A DNA stretch of 64,000 nucleotides from Megachile rotundata (lineage: Eukaryota; Arthropoda; Insecta; Hymenoptera; Megachilidae): assembly GCF_050947335.1 (NCBI RefSeq), contig NC_134984.1, positions 12,195,926 through 12,259,925 on the forward strand, in the 5' to 3' direction. Both the position numbers and the translations under genes were made by a program. Below are positions 62,456 through 64,000 of this stretch, piece by piece (the stretch's first letter is position 1; each line of letters opens with the position of its first letter). Under the pieces are notes generated by a model. That model searched no databases and had not been told where the DNA came from. It saw nothing but the letters and a program-made list of their open reading frames with translations.

Positions 62456-64000
62456 GTAAGCAGCTGTGACAAGTGTGTTTAATTCCGCAAAACGACATAA
62501 AATCTATGTTAACGTTGCGCCAGCGTACCTAGTGGTGTATCAATGCAGAAGGGATGAATAAAAAAAATTAATTTTGACAAAATAACTAATTCTTTCCTTT
62601 TTGTTTAAGAAGTTCCGTTATTTTTCCAACATACTGCGTATTTACACAAGTCCTTCGAAATCCGCGAAAGGACAAGGCTGTGGTCGAAATGTCCGAGCGC
62701 ATTTTCCACAAGAATATTCCTTCGTAGTCCGTTTCGAAAGCTGGTGCTCTCGCTGTCGGTATCACGGGTCCGGCTATACCGTTATCTTTTTCGCGCTCGT
62801 TGTCCGACACGGTACGCTGCACGCCCACGTAAAACGCTCGCCGGACTGAAAGACGCGTGCACGCGCGCGCATTGTGCGGGAACGGGGTACGTAATGAGGT
62901 GAACGGTTTCAGGAGACACGAACACACGCGTAAACTGTGTCTCCTTTTCACTCGGGTTGTTACGCGGCCTCGAGAGAAAGGAGGGACAAGTCGCGGGGTG
63001 TTGCAGAGGCTGGATTTAACATTTAGCAATCCACGAACGGCCAGAGGGCCGTGGCTCGTTTCACGGAAACCGGAGAAGAGCGCTTAGACAACACGACGAA
63101 CATAGATCCCATTTCCTGACCCGGATATAACTATAACGCGACTATCGTTACGTGGCGCCGCGTTTCGTCACTCGTAATAACAGCCCGATCTTGGATTCTT
63201 TCGGTGTCCCAGACGTGGAAAACAATACTTTCTATGGAAAGCTACCGGGGAGGAGGATCTATCGTTCCATGTTACGAATGGAAATGATCACTTTGCATCG
63301 CTGGTTTGCCACAGTTGTTGAATATCCGACGTAATCTCGGACTTGGAGAACCATTTGACCATTCGTGCGAAGACGGGAGGTTCTAGGTTACGCTTTCCTC
63401 TGACTCTTCTCACGTTCTTTCTAACATTCCTCCGAAACTAAGCTTTTCCGAAAGTTCTCGGAGATCCTCAACTTCCAAGATCCCTAGAATCATCAAGTTC
63501 TAATTGAGATTTACCTGCTAGGATTCCCATAGACCGTAATTAACCAACAAATATCGCATCACTGGGAAAGCGTCTTCGGTAACATCCGATCATTAGCAAT
63601 AGCAAATTACCGTTGAAATGGCAGTAGGTAATACTTTGACTGAGTATAAACGAAACTTGAGAAGTAACGTCTCTGAAGTTTCGAACTTGCCTATGTCAAA
63701 TTTATGAACCTTTCCGTGACACTTTTGCGATACCAGTTACATGACCGTATCAAATTCTCCGATCTCGCGTCACGACCCACGCCGAATCAATCGGAAATTA
63801 ACGAGCAGATAACAACAATTACGAAAATATGCAAATAGCGTGGGAGGTGTGGTCACGCGCGTTTTGCCCCGAGTCACGCGTGTTTCGCTTTGTCTCGAGA
63901 TGTGGACACGGTGGGAATGTGTTTCAGGAAATTTTGAAATGTCCCTCGTGTTAAGAGAGCGTGTTGCACCTTTCCAGCTAGTGGAACGAAATAGCAAAGG
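62456..64000. other. Unassigned window end, no gene recognised
   Basis: 62590-63100 is CpG- and GC-rich, with 'cgtgcacgcgcgcgcattgtgcggg' type sequence around 62845-62885, and could be regulatory. Open frames on both strands overlap and lack motifs. The final kilobase is unique sequence with no recognised feature. Confidence 0.4.

Noticed and set aside
61870..62498. Open frames of 83-113 codons on both strands at 62 kb
   Set aside because: They track the 13-17 bp minisatellite and read repetitive ITARGITVHG-type peptides.

Overview
The window is nuclear DNA of an insect, most likely a bee or other hymenopteran (inference). It has spliced genes with GT-AG introns, an AT-rich background dotted with CpG-rich patches, many minisatellites, and TTAGGTTAGG-type repeats of the kind common in Hymenoptera. 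No prokaryotic operon, CRISPR array, rRNA, tRNA or intact transposon was recognised. I read four protein-coding genes with confidence and the first exon of a fifth. All splice junctions were chosen by hand and keep frame across every exon.

Layout. 1-8.2 kb: no gene; degenerate minisatellites, one of them a 120-bp higher-order repeat at 4.5-5.3 kb. 8.2-9.7 kb: purine-rich, CpG-rich sequence ending in a strong splice donor, the probable promoter and 5' leader exon of the next gene. 13.35-19.88 kb (+): Blimp-1/PRDM1, seven coding exons, 965 aa, with SET domain and five zinc fingers. 20-30 kb: probable Blimp-1 3' UTR, then a gene desert with two striking satellites: a 44-bp unit with a hairpin core at 22.4-23.2 kb, and a 48-bp unit built from three 16-bp monomers at 26.5-27.5 kb. 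30.06-31.87 kb (-): FAM76, six exons, 329 aa. 32.66-33.51 kb (+): a small two-RRM RNA-binding protein, 229 aa, divergent from FAM76 across about 0.8 kb. 35.90-38.74 kb (+): exostosin-1/tout-velu, seven exons, 711 aa, a heparan sulfate copolymerase. 38.9 kb: a compact NRF-1-plus-TATA promoter-like cluster. 42.37 kb (+): a signal-peptide exon with a phase-1 donor, whose partners were not identified. 42.4-64 kb: mostly unassigned, perhaps its long first intron, carrying two copies of a TTAGGTT-rich element, several minisatellites and a 192-bp tandem duplication with YY1-like motifs.

How the genes relate. Blimp-1 is a DNA-binding repressor, FAM76 and the RRM protein are probably nuclear, and EXT1 is a Golgi glycosyltransferase. 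They share no pathway. The only link seen is two perfect matches to the Blimp-1 consensus, one beside the FAM76 start and one at 59.2 kb, plus a near match in the Blimp-1 leader intron. No new multi-gene system is evident; the unusual content is in the repeats, the possible regulatory sites and a few orphan exon-like ORFs.
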